From contig CAJPGC010000003.1 in the NCBI GenBank assembly GCA_905339405.1, positions 1 through 64,000 of the forward strand: DNA of 64,000 nt. Direction: 5' to 3'. How positions within the stretch are numbered: the first letter of the stretch is position 1; every line of letters begins with the position of its first letter. A program made the translations under genes and the position numbers. Source of the DNA: an uncultured bacterium (lineage in GTDB: Bacteria > Desulfobacterota > GWC2-55-46). Below the pieces are notes generated by a model that searched no databases, was not told where the DNA came from, and worked only from the letters and a program-made list of their open reading frames with translations. Positions 1-8,368 of the stretch are shown piece by piece.

Positions 1-567
1 CATTATCGCAAGAGCGAAAGCCATGAGAGACAGGATGTAGCAGAACGCCTTGCCTTTTTGGGCGTACCTCAAATAAAACAGGATGCTCGAAAGAAAGAAC
101 ATGGCGCAAAGCACGTCCTTTCTCTCGGAAATCCAGGCCACTGACTCCACGTGCAAAGGGTGTATACCGAAAAGGAGAGCCGGGACGGCCGCCGCGGCAA
201 AGACCGCGGGAGCTGAAAGCGGCCTGACAATGGTGATGAGCCTTACGGAGAGCACGGCCACAAGGGCGGTGTTGACTGTGTGAATGATGACGTTCTCGAG
301 GTGATACCCTAGCGGATTGAGACCCCAGAGCGCGTAGTCGAGCGCGTAGGATATCATAGTCAGCGGGTGCCAGTTCGCGAAATAGACCTCTGTGAAGGCC
401 TCTTTCAAAAAGGCGAGGCCAAGGCCGCGTATCCATTGGTTCTCAGATACGTACTTGGGGTCGTCCCATCCGACAAATCCGTTAGTGAGCGACGGCAGGT
501 ATATGATGAAAGTAATAAGCGCTGAAAGGAGTGCGGCGGCGTAAAGCGCCTTTCTTGTGTCCTGCAT
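1..567 (-). CDS. TMTC-like polytopic membrane protein, N-terminal part (runs off the window)
   Basis: Open from an ATG at 567 to the window edge, 189 codons with no stop, so the C-terminal part is missing. GGAG lies 6 bases before the start. The translation has an N-terminal membrane helix, then a periplasmic-looking loop with GWDDPKYV and NWHPLTMISYALDY, then LFGIHPLHVESVAWISERKD and further hydrophobic segments. These motifs are typical of the large membrane proteins often annotated as TPR or O-mannosyltransferase-like (TMTC/GT-C type), which carry many membrane helices followed by TPR repeats. The TPR part would lie outside the window. Substrate unknown. Transcribed divergently from the GT2 gene to its right. 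Confidence 0.7.
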   Translation of the reverse strand, partial: MQDTRKALYAAALLSALITFIIYLPSLTNGFVGWDDPKYVSENQWIRGLGLAFLKEAFTEVYFANWHPLTMISYALDYALWGLNPLGYHLENVIIHTVNTALVAVLSVRLITIVRPLSAPAVFAAAAVPALLFGIHPLHVESVAWISERKDVLCAMFFLSSILFYLRYAQKGKAFCYILSLMAFALAIM

Positions 568-611
568 CTTACTCCGGGAAAATTGCTTCAGAAAAGAATA
601 GTTACGGCGGT

Positions 612-640
612 ATTATCCCTGAAATAGAGGGCTAGGTCAA
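612..640 (-). promoter_or_regulatory. sigma-70-type promoter of the TMTC-like gene
   Basis: On the minus strand TTGACC (640-635) is followed after 17 bases by GATAAT (617-612), giving a start of transcription about 35-40 bases before the ATG at 567. Confidence 0.6.
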
Positions 641-705
641 AGGGTTTTCTCCACTGTCGAAGCCCTTGGAAGCTCCCCTCGGGCATTGCGCCGATGGGTT
701 TTCAA

Positions 706-735
706 TTGACAGCAACAGGCCCTTTTTGTCATAAT
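706..735 (+). promoter_or_regulatory. sigma-70-type promoter of the GT2 gene
   Basis: TTGACA (706-711), an 18-base spacer and CATAAT (730-735) lie about 40 bases before the ATG at 774. Only one -10 base departs from consensus. Confidence 0.6.
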
Positions 736-773
736 CCCGGGTAGCGATAATTACACTTTTGGAAGTATCCCCT

Positions 774-1538
774 ATGCTTCATGGTCAAAAAGTCGTAGTC
801 GTAATGCCCGCCTATCATGCCGAGAAGACCCTCGTCAAGACGTATAACGATATACCGTTTGACGTTGTCGACGAGGTCGTGCTTGTCGACGACTGCAGCT
901 CGGACAACACGGTCGCCGTCGGCAGGAAGCTCGGCATAAAGAACATCGTCGTCCATGAGAAGAACAAGGGCTACGGCGGCAATCAGAAGACCTGCTACAC
1001 GCAGGCCCTGAAACTCGGGGCGGACATCGTCGTGATGGTCCACCCGGACTACCAGTACGCCCCGCGCCTCATAACGGCCATGGCCTCGATGATAGCCTCG
1101 GGCGAATACGACTGCGTGCTCGCTTCCCGCGTGCTCGGCACCGGGGCCCTCAAGGGCGGCATGCCCATTTACAAGTACGTCTCCAACAGGTTCCTAACGC
1201 TTGCGGAAAACCTCCTCCTCGGGGAAAAGATATCCGAATACCATACGGGCTACAGGGCCTTCTCTAAAAAAGTGCTGGAAACGCTCCCGCTCAACGAGAA
1301 CTCGGACGATTTCGTCTTCGACAACCAGATGCTCGCCCAGACGGCCTGGTTCGGCTTCAGGATAGGCGAGATAAGCTGCCCCACGAAGTACTTCGAGGAC
1401 GCCTCCTCCATCAACTTCAAGCGGAGCGTCATCTACGGCTTCGGCGTCCTCGGCACCGCGATGAAGTTCAAGCTCCAAAAGCTCGGTTTGAAACGCTACC
1501 CTATATTCAACAGCAACGGCAGCAAGCTCAAGCTCTAG
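774..1538 (+). CDS. Family 2 glycosyltransferase (polyprenyl-phosphate sugar transferase type)
   Basis: 254 residues. A GT-A fold starts at once: [14 protein letters not shown], then [15 protein letters not shown] and [13 protein letters not shown], the nucleotide-sugar-binding part of DPM1/DpgS-like GT2 enzymes. The metal-binding DXD equivalent is probably HPDYQY. The length fits the soluble short class, with no C-terminal membrane domain. It probably moves a sugar from NDP-sugar to polyprenyl phosphate for use by a membrane glycosyltransferase such as its divergent neighbour, but that pairing is inference. The ATG at 774 is preferred over an in-frame TTG at 759 because GGAAG at 761-765 is well placed for it. 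Faces the debranching enzyme gene tail to tail. Confidence 0.85.
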   Translation: MLHGQKVVVVMPAYHAEKTLVKTYNDIPFDVVDEVVLVDDCSSDNTVAVGRKLGIKNIVVHEKNKGYGGNQKTCYTQALKLGADIVVMVHPDYQYAPRLITAMASMIASGEYDCVLASRVLGTGALKGGMPIYKYVSNRFLTLAENLLLGEKISEYHTGYRAFSKKVLETLPLNENSDDFVFDNQMLAQTAWFGFRIGEISCPTKYFEDASSINFKRSVIYGFGVLGTAMKFKLQKLGLKRYPIFNSNGSKLKL

Positions 1539-1551
1539 GCCCTCTTTCACC

Positions 1552-3714
1552 CTACTTTATTATCAGGATATTCACGTCGGCGGGTTTTTTCAGCGCCTCT
1601 ATTGTCACGTCCTCGCCGTAGCGGCTTACGAGGATGTCGACGCCCTTCTTTTGAGTCACCATGAGGTTTTTGAGGTAGACCGAGGTCAAAAAGGACGGCA
1701 GTTCCGGCTGCTTGAAGATGACCATGCCTTTGCCGGCCTCAAAGTAAATGCCTAGGGCGGCCTGCAGCATGAAAAGGAGCGCGCCGGAGGCCCACGTCTG
1801 AGGCGAGCAGGCGACCGGGTATAGCGTCGGCGCTGCGCCGTTACGCCTGTGGAAGCCGCAGAAGAGCTCGGGCAGCCGGTGGAACTCCATATGGAGCGAG
1901 GCGTCGAAGACGCCCGCGAAGACCTTCTCGAAGTGCTTCAAAAAACCGTAAGAGGCAAGCCCGAAAGCAGTGAGGGCGTTGTCGTGCGGCCAGACCGAGC
2001 CGTTGTGATAGGACATCGGGTTATAACGCGCCTCCTTTGCCCCGACCGTCCTTATGCCCCAGCCGGAGAAAAGCTCCTCTGAAAGCAGGGTGTCCGCTAC
2101 CCTCCTCGCCTTGTCCGCGTCGGCTATTCCCGTAAATAGCGCGTGCCCGGCGTTGGAAGAGACTACCCTGCACGGTTTTTTGCGCCCGTCGAGCGCGAGT
2201 ATGTACGTGCCGAGCTCCTCGTCCCAGAAGAGCTCGTTGAACTTCTTTTTGAGCTCCCGTGCCTCGTCGCTCAGCCTTTCGCCAAGCTTCTCCTTGCCCA
2301 AAAGGCTTGCGAGGGCCGCAGCCTCTTTTTTCGCGGCATACATATAGGCCTGCACCTCGCACAGGGCAATGGAGCCTTCCGCTAGTGTCCCGTCGCTGTG
2401 GAAGACCGAGTCCTGGGAATCTTTCCAGCCCTGGTTTCGAAGCCCCCTGGCGTGCGGCGTGTACTCCAGGAAACCGTCGTTGTCGGAGTCCCCGTACCTG
2501 TCCATCCACAAAAGCGCTGCCTCGATGTTCTTCCAGAGTTTTTTTATCGTGGCCGTATCTCCGGTGCGCCTCCAGTAAAGGCCCGCGAGCATGACGAAAA
2601 GCGGGGTTGAATCGACGCTGCCGTAATAGAGACCGAACGGTATCTCGTCAAGGGCCGCCATCTCGCCCTGCCTCGATTCGTGCATTATCTTGCCCGGCTC
2701 CGCGGCCTTTCGCCTGTCGACCTCGGTCGCCTGCCTGGCGGCAAGGTATTTAAGGACGCCCCTTGCGAGCTCAGGCTTGAGCCACAGGGTCTCTATCGCG
2801 GTTATTATCCCGTCCCTCCCGAAGGGCGTGCAGAACCACGGTATGCCGCCGTAAGGGAAAAGGCCGTGCTCGGTATCCGTGAGCATCATGTTTATGTCCG
2901 CGAGCGCCCTCGTGACCGATACGTTGAACCGGTCGTTGGAGGTCGCGACCCCCGGGCCTGCCTTCTTTAAAGACCCGAGCCTCGATTTCGTTTCCTTGAG
3001 AGTCTCCTGGAACTCCGGCGGCTTACCGGCAAGGCCGCCCTCTGCGCACTCGGCGGATATGTAGAGCTCCTCGCCGTGGCCCGCCTTCAGGACGAACTCG
3101 AACTCGAATGCGCTCCCGCCCTCGGCGTCCGGGGCCCTGCTGAAAAAGAAAGCGCAGCTCCTTTTCACGTCGTCGAGCCCCTCGTACGAGAGGCGAAACT
3201 CCCTGCCGCTGTGCTCCGGTCCGGAGAACTCGCCTTTCCTGAGGCGCTTCAAGCCCCTGACCTCGAATATGTCCTCGAAGTCAGAGTCTATCCCGAACTG
3301 CACGCGGAACCTCGCCTCTTCCTCGCCGAAGTTCCTCAGGCGCAGGTGCTCAAGCAGCCTGTTTCCCGCGAGAAGCCGCGAGCGCAGGATGTGGATGGAG
3401 TCCCGCCTCAGGAGGAGGCGCTCTCCAGAGTATATGTCCGGGTTCGTGAGGTCGACGGTCATCAGGACGTTGTCCTCGTCCATGTTGGAGCTGAGGAAAA
3501 GGGGCCTGTGGCCGTTTATCCTGAGCTCGAAATGGGACAGGTACCTCGTGCCCTTGTAATAAAGGCCCTGCTCCTTCTTGCCCAGCGGCAGTATGTCGCC
3601 GAACCTGTCGTAGACGCCGAAGATGTCGCCGACCTTCTGGATGAGCCTAAGTGGGTCGATTATGGTCGAGGTGGCGACTATGAAGAACGAATCCCTTAAC
3701 CTGCCGACAGCCAT
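1552..3714 (-). CDS. Amylo-alpha-1,6-glucosidase-type glycogen debranching protein
   Basis: 720 residues. The N-terminal third matches the glycogen-debranching N-terminal domain (GVYDRFGDILPLG, then GLYYKGTRYLSHFELRINGH). The rest is a six-hairpin (alpha/alpha)6 glycosidase with YGGIPWFCTPFGRDGIITA at about 290 and MSYHNGSVWPHDNALTAFGL near 590, both hallmarks of this family. These enzymes cleave alpha-1,6 branches or related alpha-glucosides in the cytoplasm. The start overlaps the stop of the GT4 gene upstream by 19 bases, so the two are co-transcribed and translationally coupled. A GT4 plus debranching enzyme suggests glucan or compatible-solute metabolism rather than the exopolysaccharide pathway. 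Confidence 0.85.
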   Translation of the reverse strand: MAVGRLRDSFFIVATSTIIDPLRLIQKVGDIFGVYDRFGDILPLGKKEQGLYYKGTRYLSHFELRINGHRPLFLSSNMDEDNVLMTVDLTNPDIYSGERLLLRRDSIHILRSRLLAGNRLLEHLRLRNFGEEEARFRVQFGIDSDFEDIFEVRGLKRLRKGEFSGPEHSGREFRLSYEGLDDVKRSCAFFFSRAPDAEGGSAFEFEFVLKAGHGEELYISAECAEGGLAGKPPEFQETLKETKSRLGSLKKAGPGVATSNDRFNVSVTRALADINMMLTDTEHGLFPYGGIPWFCTPFGRDGIITAIETLWLKPELARGVLKYLAARQATEVDRRKAAEPGKIMHESRQGEMAALDEIPFGLYYGSVDSTPLFVMLAGLYWRRTGDTATIKKLWKNIEAALLWMDRYGDSDNDGFLEYTPHARGLRNQGWKDSQDSVFHSDGTLAEGSIALCEVQAYMYAAKKEAAALASLLGKEKLGERLSDEARELKKKFNELFWDEELGTYILALDGRKKPCRVVSSNAGHALFTGIADADKARRVADTLLSEELFSGWGIRTVGAKEARYNPMSYHNGSVWPHDNALTAFGLASYGFLKHFEKVFAGVFDASLHMEFHRLPELFCGFHRRNGAAPTLYPVACSPQTWASGALLFMLQAALGIYFEAGKGMVIFKQPELPSFLTSVYLKNLMVTQKKGVDILVSRYGEDVTIEALKKPADVNILIIK

Positions 3715-4760
3715 GAGATGTTCCCCTTGTCGAGCACGGCCTCATAGGTCTTGAGGTAATTTGCCGCCATCTTTTCGGCCAGAAACCTCTCCTCGAACCT
3801 TTTCCTTACGCCGGAGCGCGAAAGGGACGGGACGGCTGAAGAAAGAAAACCGGCCGCCTCCTCGTCCGTCTCGAAAACGAAGCCCGTGACCCCGTGGTCG
3901 ACGACCTCTGGTATGGAGCCCCTCCTCCTGGCGAGCACCGGGGTGCCGCAGGCCATCGCCTCGAGCATTGAAAGACCGAACGGCTCTGGCCAGTCGACCG
4001 GGTGGAGGAAGGCCATGGCGGAGCCCAGTAACTCTTCTTTTTCCCTGTCGTTAACCTCGCCCAGGAACTCCACGAGCGGGTTGCGGAGAAGCGGCTTTAT
4101 GCACTGCTCGAAATACTCTTTGTCGGCATTGTCCACCTTCGCCGCTATCTTCAGGGGAATGCCGGACAGGGCCGCTATGTTGACGCAGGAGTCGACCTTC
4201 TTCTCAGGAGAGACCCGCCCTACGTACACCAGAAAGCCGCCTCCCTCCGGGTTGGACCTGTAGAGCGTCGGCGGCAAGCCGTGGTAGACGGTAGACACCC
4301 AATTCGCCGACGGCTGCGGACGCCTCTGCGCGTTGGATATCGATATGACGGGGCTTTCGGCGTACTCCCTGAAGATGTATTCGTGCTCTACGCGGTCCAG
4401 CCTGCCGTGAAGCGTATTAACCACCGGCACTTCAGTCCTTCTTCCGAGGACGAAACCTATGCCGTCGATATGCGAATGAATGATGTCGAAGTCGAACTGC
4501 CTCTTTAAAACCTCCTCCATCATTATAAGGTGGAGCGAGACAGGGTCGAGCTGGCGCTCGTCGAGCCTCAAAGCCCTCTCGGAGCATGGGACAAGCTCCG
4601 CGCTCGTCACCGAATCTCCCGAGGCGAACAGCGCCACTTCGTGGCCTGCCCTTACGAGCTCTTCCGTAAGATATGAAACCACCCTCTCGGTGCCGCCGTA
4701 CAGGCTCGGCGGGACGCTCTCGAAAAGGGGGGATAATTGCGCTATTCTCACTTTTCTCAC
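3696..4760 (-). CDS. Family 4 glycosyltransferase
   Basis: 354 residues with GT-B fold. The N-terminal acceptor domain opens with VRIAQLSPLFESVPPSLYGGTE, and the donor domain carries VYVGRVSPEKKVD and EPFGLSMLEAMACGTPV, the E(x7)E signature of retaining GT4 enzymes. The GTG start at 4760 sits directly behind AAAGGAGCG. First gene of a two-gene unit with the debranching enzyme. Sequences opening with GGTERVV are frequent in stand-alone GT4 genes of uncertain acceptor, so donor and acceptor are not assigned. Confidence 0.85.
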   Translation of the reverse strand: MRKVRIAQLSPLFESVPPSLYGGTERVVSYLTEELVRAGHEVALFASGDSVTSAELVPCSERALRLDERQLDPVSLHLIMMEEVLKRQFDFDIIHSHIDGIGFVLGRRTEVPVVNTLHGRLDRVEHEYIFREYAESPVISISNAQRRPQPSANWVSTVYHGLPPTLYRSNPEGGGFLVYVGRVSPEKKVDSCVNIAALSGIPLKIAAKVDNADKEYFEQCIKPLLRNPLVEFLGEVNDREKEELLGSAMAFLHPVDWPEPFGLSMLEAMACGTPVLARRRGSIPEVVDHGVTGFVFETDEEAAGFLSSAVPSLSRSGVRKRFEERFLAEKMAANYLKTYEAVLDKGNISWLSAG

Positions 4761-4890
4761 CGCTCCTTTCCTGTATTTACCCGGAATGCCCCTAACTTAG
4801 AGTCTGCCGGTAAAGGAGTGATTGTCAATCAAGGGGCAATCGCGTAGATGAAAGCGCGGTTTTTTTAAGAGCTGCTTACATTTTATTTCA

Positions 4891-4920
4891 TTGACCGCCA
4901 AAATGGTTAAATAGTATCAT
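4891..4920 (+). promoter_or_regulatory. sigma-70-type promoter of the nucleotide-sugar dehydrogenase gene
   Basis: TTGACC (4891-4896), an 18-base spacer and TATCAT (4915-4920) in an AT-rich stretch, about 90 bases before the ATG at 5018. The rest of the 4761-5017 gap shows no further gene. Confidence 0.5.
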
Positions 4921-5017
4921 TATTTCCCGGAAAGCCCCTTTTACTGCTTTTTCACCGTTAAGTTTTTCCATAAAAATTGCGATAATTAACCGTAAAGAAA
5001 ACCGGAGGGTTGCCTTA

Positions 5018-6340
5018 ATGGCCAATACGTTTGACAGGTTGATGGAGTCTCTTCAGAACAGGACCGCGAAAATAGGCATAATCGGGCTCGGTTACGTGGG
5101 CCTTCCCATTGTCTTGAGGTTCTGCGAAGAACGCTTCACCGTTATCGGCTTCGATGTAGACCCGGAGAAGGTCACGGCTCTCAACAAGGGGAAATCGTAC
5201 ATAAAACACATACCTTCCGAGCACATCGCTTCCCTGGTCAAGGGCTCGAAGCCTTCTTTCAAGGCGACCACGGACATGACGAGGCTCTCGGAAGCCGACG
5301 CGATAATAATCTGCGTGCCGACCCCACTTTCCGATATGCGCGAGCCGGACCTCACCTATGTCGAAAATACCGCAAAGACCATAGCGGAGCACCTTAGGCC
5401 CGGCCAGCTCATCTCTCTTGAGTCCACTACTTATCCAGGCACGACTGACGAGATGCTGCTGCCGCTGTTCGCCTCAAAGGGACTGAAGGCCGGCTCTGAT
5501 TTCTTCCTCGTCTTCTCGCCTGAGAGAGAAGACCCGGGCAGGATCGACTTCACGACCAAGACGACCCCCAAGGTAGTGGGCGGGATCACCCCGAAGTGCC
5601 TCAAGGCGGGCCGCGAGCTCTATTCGAAAATCGTCGACAGGGTGGTTACGGTTTCCACCACGAGGGCCGCGGAGATGACCAAGCTCCTCGAGAACATCTA
5701 CAGGTCGGTCAACATAGCGCTCGTAAACGAGCTGAAGATTCTTTGCGACAGGATGGGCATGGACATCTGGGAGGTCATCGAAGCCTCCAAGACCAAGCCT
5801 TTCGGGTACCAGGCGTTTTATCCCGGCCCCGGCCTCGGCGGGCACTGCATACCAATCGACCCGTTCTATCTCACCTGGAAGGCGCGCGAGTTCAATTTTT
5901 CGACCAGGTTCATCGAGCTCGCCGGAGAGATAAACTCCAATATGCCTTCTTACGTCGTGCAGAAGGTGATGGAGAGCCTGAACGACAAGGGCAAGAGCCT
6001 CAAGGGCTCGAAGGTGATGGTGCTCGGAGTGGCTTACAAGAAGGACGTCGACGACCTGAGGGAGTCCCCTTCCCTCGAGCTCATAAAGCTCCTGCGGAAC
6101 AAGGGGGCGAAGGTCGATTACAACGACCCCTACATACCGGTTGCCGTAAGCCACAGGAAGGAATTCAGGATGCGCTCTACGCCCTTGAAAAAAGATACCC
6201 TGGGCAAGTATGACTGCGTTCTCATAGCGACCGACCACAAGGCTTATGATTACAAGTGGGTAGTTGAAAAAAGCTCTCTCGTGGTCGACACCCGGAACGC
6301 GACCGTCGGCATAAACAGCAAAAAGATAGTAAAAGCGTAG
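5018..6340 (+). CDS. wbpA: UDP-N-acetyl-D-glucosamine/mannosamine 6-dehydrogenase family protein
   Basis: 440 residues, the normal length. Oxidises C6 of a UDP-N-acetylhexosamine to the uronic acid with two NAD+. The Rossmann motif GIIGLGYVGLP is at 19-30, and the catalytic Cys277 is in GPGLGGHCIPIDPFY, with LESTTYPGTTDE and FSPEREDPG typical of the WbpA/TviB branch rather than UDP-glucose dehydrogenase. A C-terminal UDP-binding domain (VLGVAYKKDVDDLRESP) is present. The gene stands alone with its own promoter and terminator, 40 kb from wecB, whose UDP-ManNAc product could also be its substrate. GGAGG precedes the ATG. The choice between GlcNAc and ManNAc as substrate is open. Confidence 0.88.
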   Translation: MANTFDRLMESLQNRTAKIGIIGLGYVGLPIVLRFCEERFTVIGFDVDPEKVTALNKGKSYIKHIPSEHIASLVKGSKPSFKATTDMTRLSEADAIIICVPTPLSDMREPDLTYVENTAKTIAEHLRPGQLISLESTTYPGTTDEMLLPLFASKGLKAGSDFFLVFSPEREDPGRIDFTTKTTPKVVGGITPKCLKAGRELYSKIVDRVVTVSTTRAAEMTKLLENIYRSVNIALVNELKILCDRMGMDIWEVIEASKTKPFGYQAFYPGPGLGGHCIPIDPFYLTWKAREFNFSTRFIELAGEINSNMPSYVVQKVMESLNDKGKSLKGSKVMVLGVAYKKDVDDLRESPSLELIKLLRNKGAKVDYNDPYIPVAVSHRKEFRMRSTPLKKDTLGKYDCVLIATDHKAYDYKWVVEKSSLVVDTRNATVGINSKKIVKA

Positions 6341-6348
6341 AAACAAAA

Positions 6349-6380
6349 AAACCCGGAAGCCGAAGCTTCCGGGTTTTTTA
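6349..6380. terminator. Bidirectional rho-independent terminator
   Basis: Perfect stem CCCGGAAGC / GCTTCCGGG with a CGAA tetraloop, flanked by an A-run on the left and T6 on the right, placed between two convergent genes. It can stop transcription from both sides. Confidence 0.9.
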
Positions 6381-6396
6381 ATTTTCGTCTTGCGGG

Positions 6397-7206
6397 TTAT
6401 TTACGCTTTTTTCTAGCGAAGAGGGATATTCCGGCAAGCCCGGCCCCGAGCAGTATGAGAGTTGAAGGCTCGGGCACCGGAGGCGTTGAGTGCCCTGATT
6501 CCGCGTCATGCGAGAACGGGGCGAACTCGTTTATATCGACGTCGATTATGCACTTCGTCTTGAGCGTCTTGTTGTAAAGGTCGAAGTGCAGCGTATAGTC
6601 CGTGTCAAGGCCTGAGATGTCTACCGTGAAAGCGGCGTAATACATGCCCTTGAACTTTCTCATGCTCAACGGCCCGTCATAGGACGACAGGTCTATAGAG
6701 CCGCCGGACTGTGCCCTGTCCTGCGTATTGTACTGGTCAATGAGGTTTTCCTCTTCGAACCTGAAACCGAACTCCGAGAAAAACGTCGGGAAAACCCCGT
6801 GCCTTGAAAGGTCGCCGGAGTCGAAGCCCTGTGTGGTGCACTTCTCAGGATATAAGCTGCAGATTGCTTCAAGTGGCGGCACTCCGTAGGTCATGTCCTC
6901 GGTTACGCGCACCGTCTGGTTGTTGAACTTGAACGTGCCCAGGTTTGAATCAGCCGGCCCTATTTTGGGGGATATGGCGGCAGATATGAAGTAATAGCCG
7001 CTCACGTCGTTTATGAGGCTTTCAGGGGTAAGATAGGCGAATAGAGTGAAAACGTTGTCGCTGGCCACTATGGTCTCCGTAGAGTAGTCATAGTACCCGC
7101 CAGCAACGTCCAGCTGAAGTTCCGGAACAGCATGGCTTCGAGTGCTTCCTATAAGAATGAACGCCGCCGCCAGAAAGGTTGTTAATGCTACCTTTATTCT
7201 ACCCAT
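6397..7206 (-). CDS. PEP-CTERM sorting-domain protein
   Basis: 269 residues from the ATG at 7206, chosen over an upstream in-frame start because CGGAGG lies 8 bases before it and because it gives a proper signal peptide (MGRIKVALTTFLAAAFIL, cleavage near SHA-VP). The C-terminus has the tripartite sorting signal: PPVPEPSTLILLG motif, a hydrophobic helix and a basic tail ARKKRK. Such proteins are exported by Sec and cut by exosortase (XrtA at 22182-23024). The middle part has no family I recognise; it contains a few cysteines and looks like a beta-rich surface domain. A strong sigma-54 promoter precedes it, so it is probably a PrsR target. Confidence 0.88.
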   Translation of the reverse strand: MGRIKVALTTFLAAAFILIGSTRSHAVPELQLDVAGGYYDYSTETIVASDNVFTLFAYLTPESLINDVSGYYFISAAISPKIGPADSNLGTFKFNNQTVRVTEDMTYGVPPLEAICSLYPEKCTTQGFDSGDLSRHGVFPTFFSEFGFRFEEENLIDQYNTQDRAQSGGSIDLSSYDGPLSMRKFKGMYYAAFTVDISGLDTDYTLHFDLYNKTLKTKCIIDVDINEFAPFSHDAESGHSTPPVPEPSTLILLGAGLAGISLFARKKRK

Positions 7207-7234
7207 ATGAAAATCCTCCGTTACTGATTTCTTT

Positions 7235-7250
7235 TGCAATAGATGTGCCA
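7235..7250 (-). promoter_or_regulatory. sigma-54 (RpoN) promoter of the first PEP-CTERM gene
   Basis: The minus strand reads TGGCAC-ATCTA-TTGCA, a full match to the -24/-12 consensus TGGCAC-N5-TTGC. The expected transcript start is near 7224, about 18 bases before the start codon and just ahead of the ribosome site. Confidence 0.85.
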
Positions 7251-7635
7251 CACGCCTGCTATTCGTAAGACTGTATTTTTAAAAGGAAAATTCTTGGCCG
7301 GGAAACTTCTCAAGCTGACGGATCCTGAAATGTGTAAAAAAAACCATACTCCGCGAGGGCATGACCGGGCAGAAAGAATAGCTTAAGAAAAAGGCCTTTT
7401 ATAATCAGCAGTTACGAGCAAGGGTATTTTACCTGCCTTTATAAAAACGGCTGATAGGCAGACCCAAAACGTGGATTTTCGTGAAGACGATATGATTTCG
7501 CTTAATTTCCGCTCCGAATTCTTTACAGGTTTGCCAGATTCTGTTGATTTTTTTTACACACATGAAGAAAATCGCCAGGCGGCATGCGGCCCCGGCAGGG
7601 GCAAAAGAACGCCGTCCTCACCTAGGAAGAAACAA

Positions 7636-7665
7636 TTGACTTGCCTTTTTCATATCAGGTAAACT
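7636..7665 (+). promoter_or_regulatory. sigma-70-type promoter of the ABC transporter operon
   Basis: TTGACT (7636-7641), an 18-base spacer and TAAACT (7660-7665), ending 19 bases before the ATG at 7685. Confidence 0.45.
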
Positions 7666-7684
7666 TGAGCTGGGGCAAACCTTT

Positions 7685-8368
7685 ATGGGGATTATAAAAA
7701 TTGAAAAAGCCGGGAAGAACTTCAGCCTCGGCAAGACTATCATTCATGCCTTGAAAGGTGTCAGCCTTGAGATAGGAAAAGGCGAGTTCATGGCCATAGT
7801 CGGCCCCTCCGGAAGCGGCAAGTCAACCCTGCTGAACCTTATCGGCTGCATCGAACGCCCATCATCCGGCACGGTCATGATCGACGGCACTGATATCGGG
7901 TCACTTTCCCCGGACGAACTCGCTGAGATACGCTCCTCCAGGCTCGGCTTCATCTTCCAGTCCTTCAACCTCCTTCCGGTCCTTACCGTCGCTGAAAACG
8001 TCGAATATCCCCTGCACCTGGGGGGGGGCGAAAAGCGGACCAGGGCCGAGAAGGTCGCCGGGGTCCTCAAGGAAGTCGGTCTGGAGAGGTTCTCCTCCCA
8101 CAAGCCAGCGGAGCTGAGCGGCGGGCAGAGGCAGAGGGTCGCGATAGCCAGGGCGCTGGTAGGCTCCCCTTCCATAATACTGGCCGACGAGCCAACCGCC
8201 AACCTCGACCACAGGACCGGCGAAGAGATATTGAACCTGATGAAGGACATAAACAGGAAAATGGGCGCCACATTCGTATTCTCCACTCACGACCCCAAGA
8301 TAATGAACATCGCGGACAGAATGGTGGAGCTGAGGGACGGGGAGATAACTTTCGACCATGTATCTTAG
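7685..8368 (+). CDS. LolD/MacB-type ABC transporter ATP-binding protein
   Basis: 227 residues, the standard size. Walker A GPSGSGKSTLLNLIGC near 40, Q-loop FQSFNLLPVLTV, signature LSGGQRQRVAIARAL, Walker B IILADEPTANLD and H-loop STHD are all intact. The subfamily is that of LolD, MacB and FtsE, whose permeases have an FtsX domain and work on lipoproteins, lipids or peptides at the periplasmic side of the inner membrane instead of pumping through a channel. It overlaps the permease gene by 11 bases. First gene of a five-gene plus-strand unit with a LolA-like protein and an outer-membrane barrel. Confidence 0.92.
   Translation: MGIIKIEKAGKNFSLGKTIIHALKGVSLEIGKGEFMAIVGPSGSGKSTLLNLIGCIERPSSGTVMIDGTDIGSLSPDELAEIRSSRLGFIFQSFNLLPVLTVAENVEYPLHLGGGEKRTRAEKVAGVLKEVGLERFSSHKPAELSGGQRQRVAIARALVGSPSIILADEPTANLDHRTGEEILNLMKDINRKMGATFVFSTHDPKIMNIADRMVELRDGEITFDHVS

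Larger units (their letters stand above)
7207..7684. other. 478-base divergent intergenic region
   Basis: Separates the PEP-CTERM gene (left) from the ABC transporter operon (right). It holds a sigma-54 promoter at 7235-7250 facing left and a sigma-70-like promoter at 7636-7665 facing right. The AT-rich middle would be the place for an activator site of the sigma-54 promoter, but I see no clear palindrome. A 63-codon open frame at 7471-7662 has no ribosome site or recognisable content and is not called. Confidence 0.6.

Noticed and set aside
2054-3699. Several overlapping plus-strand frames within the debranching enzyme gene
   Set aside because: They are antisense shadows; the minus-strand frame is full length and has intact family motifs.
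7471-7662. 63-codon frame in the gap before the ABC transporter
   Set aside because: No ribosome site, no recognisable domain, and a promoter-like element overlaps its end.
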